Made by a program: the position numbers and the translations under genes. Under the pieces are notes generated by a model that did no database searches, was not told the origin of the DNA, and worked only from the letters and a program-made list of their open reading frames with translations. Below are positions 63,460-64,000 of a stretch of 64,000 bases of DNA, piece after piece. Within the stretch, counting starts at the first letter, position 1, and every line of letters begins with the position of its first letter. The DNA comes from CAWUIO01 sp963922455 (GTDB lineage: Bacteria; Bacteroidota; Bacteroidia; Cytophagales; Microscillaceae): positions 62,001-126,000 of the forward strand of contig CAWUIO010000003.1 of NCBI GenBank assembly GCA_963922455.1, in the 5' to 3' direction.

Positions 63460-64000
63460 ATGAGAAACGTGAAATTTTGGGTTTTACTCTTAGTATTGGG
63501 ACTAAGTGGGAAGTCCCTGCTAGCCCAAGAACTTCTCAGCGAACCGGAATTGGAAAAAAAGCCCATCTATCACCGCCTAGACCAAGCCTACAAAGCTCGA
63601 GATAAGGTCTATCGTTTGGAACTACGGGGCAGTGGGGGCTATTACGGCCAAGTAGACCAAATCCCGGAGCGGATCGATACTTTGTATAATCTGCAATATT
63701 TACGGGTGAGTGGGGAAGCTTTGAGGCAAGTCCCCACCCGATTGGTGAACCTGCGTCGTTTACAGAAGTTGTTTTTGAGTAATAATCGCTTAGAATTTTT
63801 TCCAGACACCTTATTTTACCTCCCGGAACTTCGTCATCTGGACTTGAGCCATAATATGCTTAGCCGTTTGTCTGAGAAGATTGTCCATTTGCAAAAGCTT
63901 GAGTTTTTGTATCTCGATGCCAATCCGCAATTGCAGGATATTCCTTGGGAGGCCCTGAAGCGGCTTCCCCAGCTCAAAGTACTCGGCCTCCGGCAAGTGC
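63460..64000 (+). CDS. Secreted leucine-rich-repeat protein, partial (C-terminus outside window)
   Basis: The frame is open from ATG 63460 to the right edge (180 codons). A signal peptide (VLLLVLGLSGKSLLAQ) is followed by a short linker (YHRLDQAYKARDKVYRLEL) and leucine-rich repeats: LYNLQYLRVSGEALRQVP, LRRLQKLFLSNNRLEFFP, LPELRHLDLSHNMLSRLS, LQKLEFLYLDANPQLQDIP. The repeat period is about 23-24 residues, as in bacterial LRR envelope proteins. It is divergent from ltaE. Confidence 0.85.
   Translation, partial: MRNVKFWVLLLVLGLSGKSLLAQELLSEPELEKKPIYHRLDQAYKARDKVYRLELRGSGGYYGQVDQIPERIDTLYNLQYLRVSGEALRQVPTRLVNLRRLQKLFLSNNRLEFFPDTLFYLPELRHLDLSHNMLSRLSEKIVHLQKLEFLYLDANPQLQDIPWEALKRLPQLKVLGLRQV

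Overview
The window is a chromosomal stretch of an aerobic member of the Bacteroidota, probably from the Cytophagia/Saprospiria side of the phylum. This rests on four things: a complete alternative complex III (act) plus aa3 oxidase operon; Bacteroidota-type promoters (TTTG, 19-20 bases, TAnnTTTG) in front of both tRNA genes; families typical of the phylum (TonB-dependent receptor with a regulatory-like N-terminal domain, GIN/DUF2807, DUF4836, PD40-OmpA lipoproteins, DUF3341); and almost no Shine-Dalgarno-like sites. Genus cannot be called from the sequence alone.

Layout. 1-9 kb: partial BNR/sortilin-like secreted protein, YbjN-like protein, proC, dihydroorotase, tRNA-His, RND exporter, TerB-like protein, small membrane protein, upp. 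9-13 kb: an adenylate cyclase with its own cyclic-nucleotide-binding domain, followed by a metallo-beta-lactamase-fold protein with two cyclic-nucleotide-binding-like domains; together they look like a cAMP signalling module. 13-31 kb: one long minus-strand respiratory block, actABCDEF - ctaC - ctaD - ctaA - ctaB - two subunit III genes - subunit IV - (terminator-like hairpin) - sco - DUF420 - small Cys protein - DUF983. It encodes quinol oxidation, cytochrome c oxidation, heme A synthesis and copper delivery. 31-41 kb: tRNA-Cys, rpsA, HNH nuclease, NlpC/P60 peptidase, PD40-OmpA protein, hemA, histidine kinase. 41-47 kb: cell-envelope proteins, EamA transporter, GIN protein, DUF2064 glycosyltransferase-like protein. 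47-55 kb: TonB receptor, YnjBCD-like ABC importer and a radical SAM protein. 55-64 kb: TetR regulator and AhpD-like protein sharing an operator, M20 amidohydrolase, purple-acid-phosphatase-like enzyme, zinc alcohol dehydrogenase, threonine aldolase and the start of a leucine-rich-repeat protein.

The most unusual signal is a dispersed intergenic repeat of about 125-175 bp, seen 13 times in both orientations. Each copy has a short terminal inverted repeat (GGGGCTT ... AAGCC), a GC-rich stem of 6-9 bp around a non-conserved loop, a conserved CGGGCT core and a conserved ATCCCTAAGCC (or TCAGCC) end. The stem sequence differs between copies but the two arms remain complementary, so structure rather than sequence appears to be maintained. 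There are two subfamilies (A: CTACTCGC core, 10 copies; B: AGCAAAGCCC core, 3 copies). The respiratory operon contains none. Coding calls come from reading the sequence and recalled family knowledge; no database search was run.
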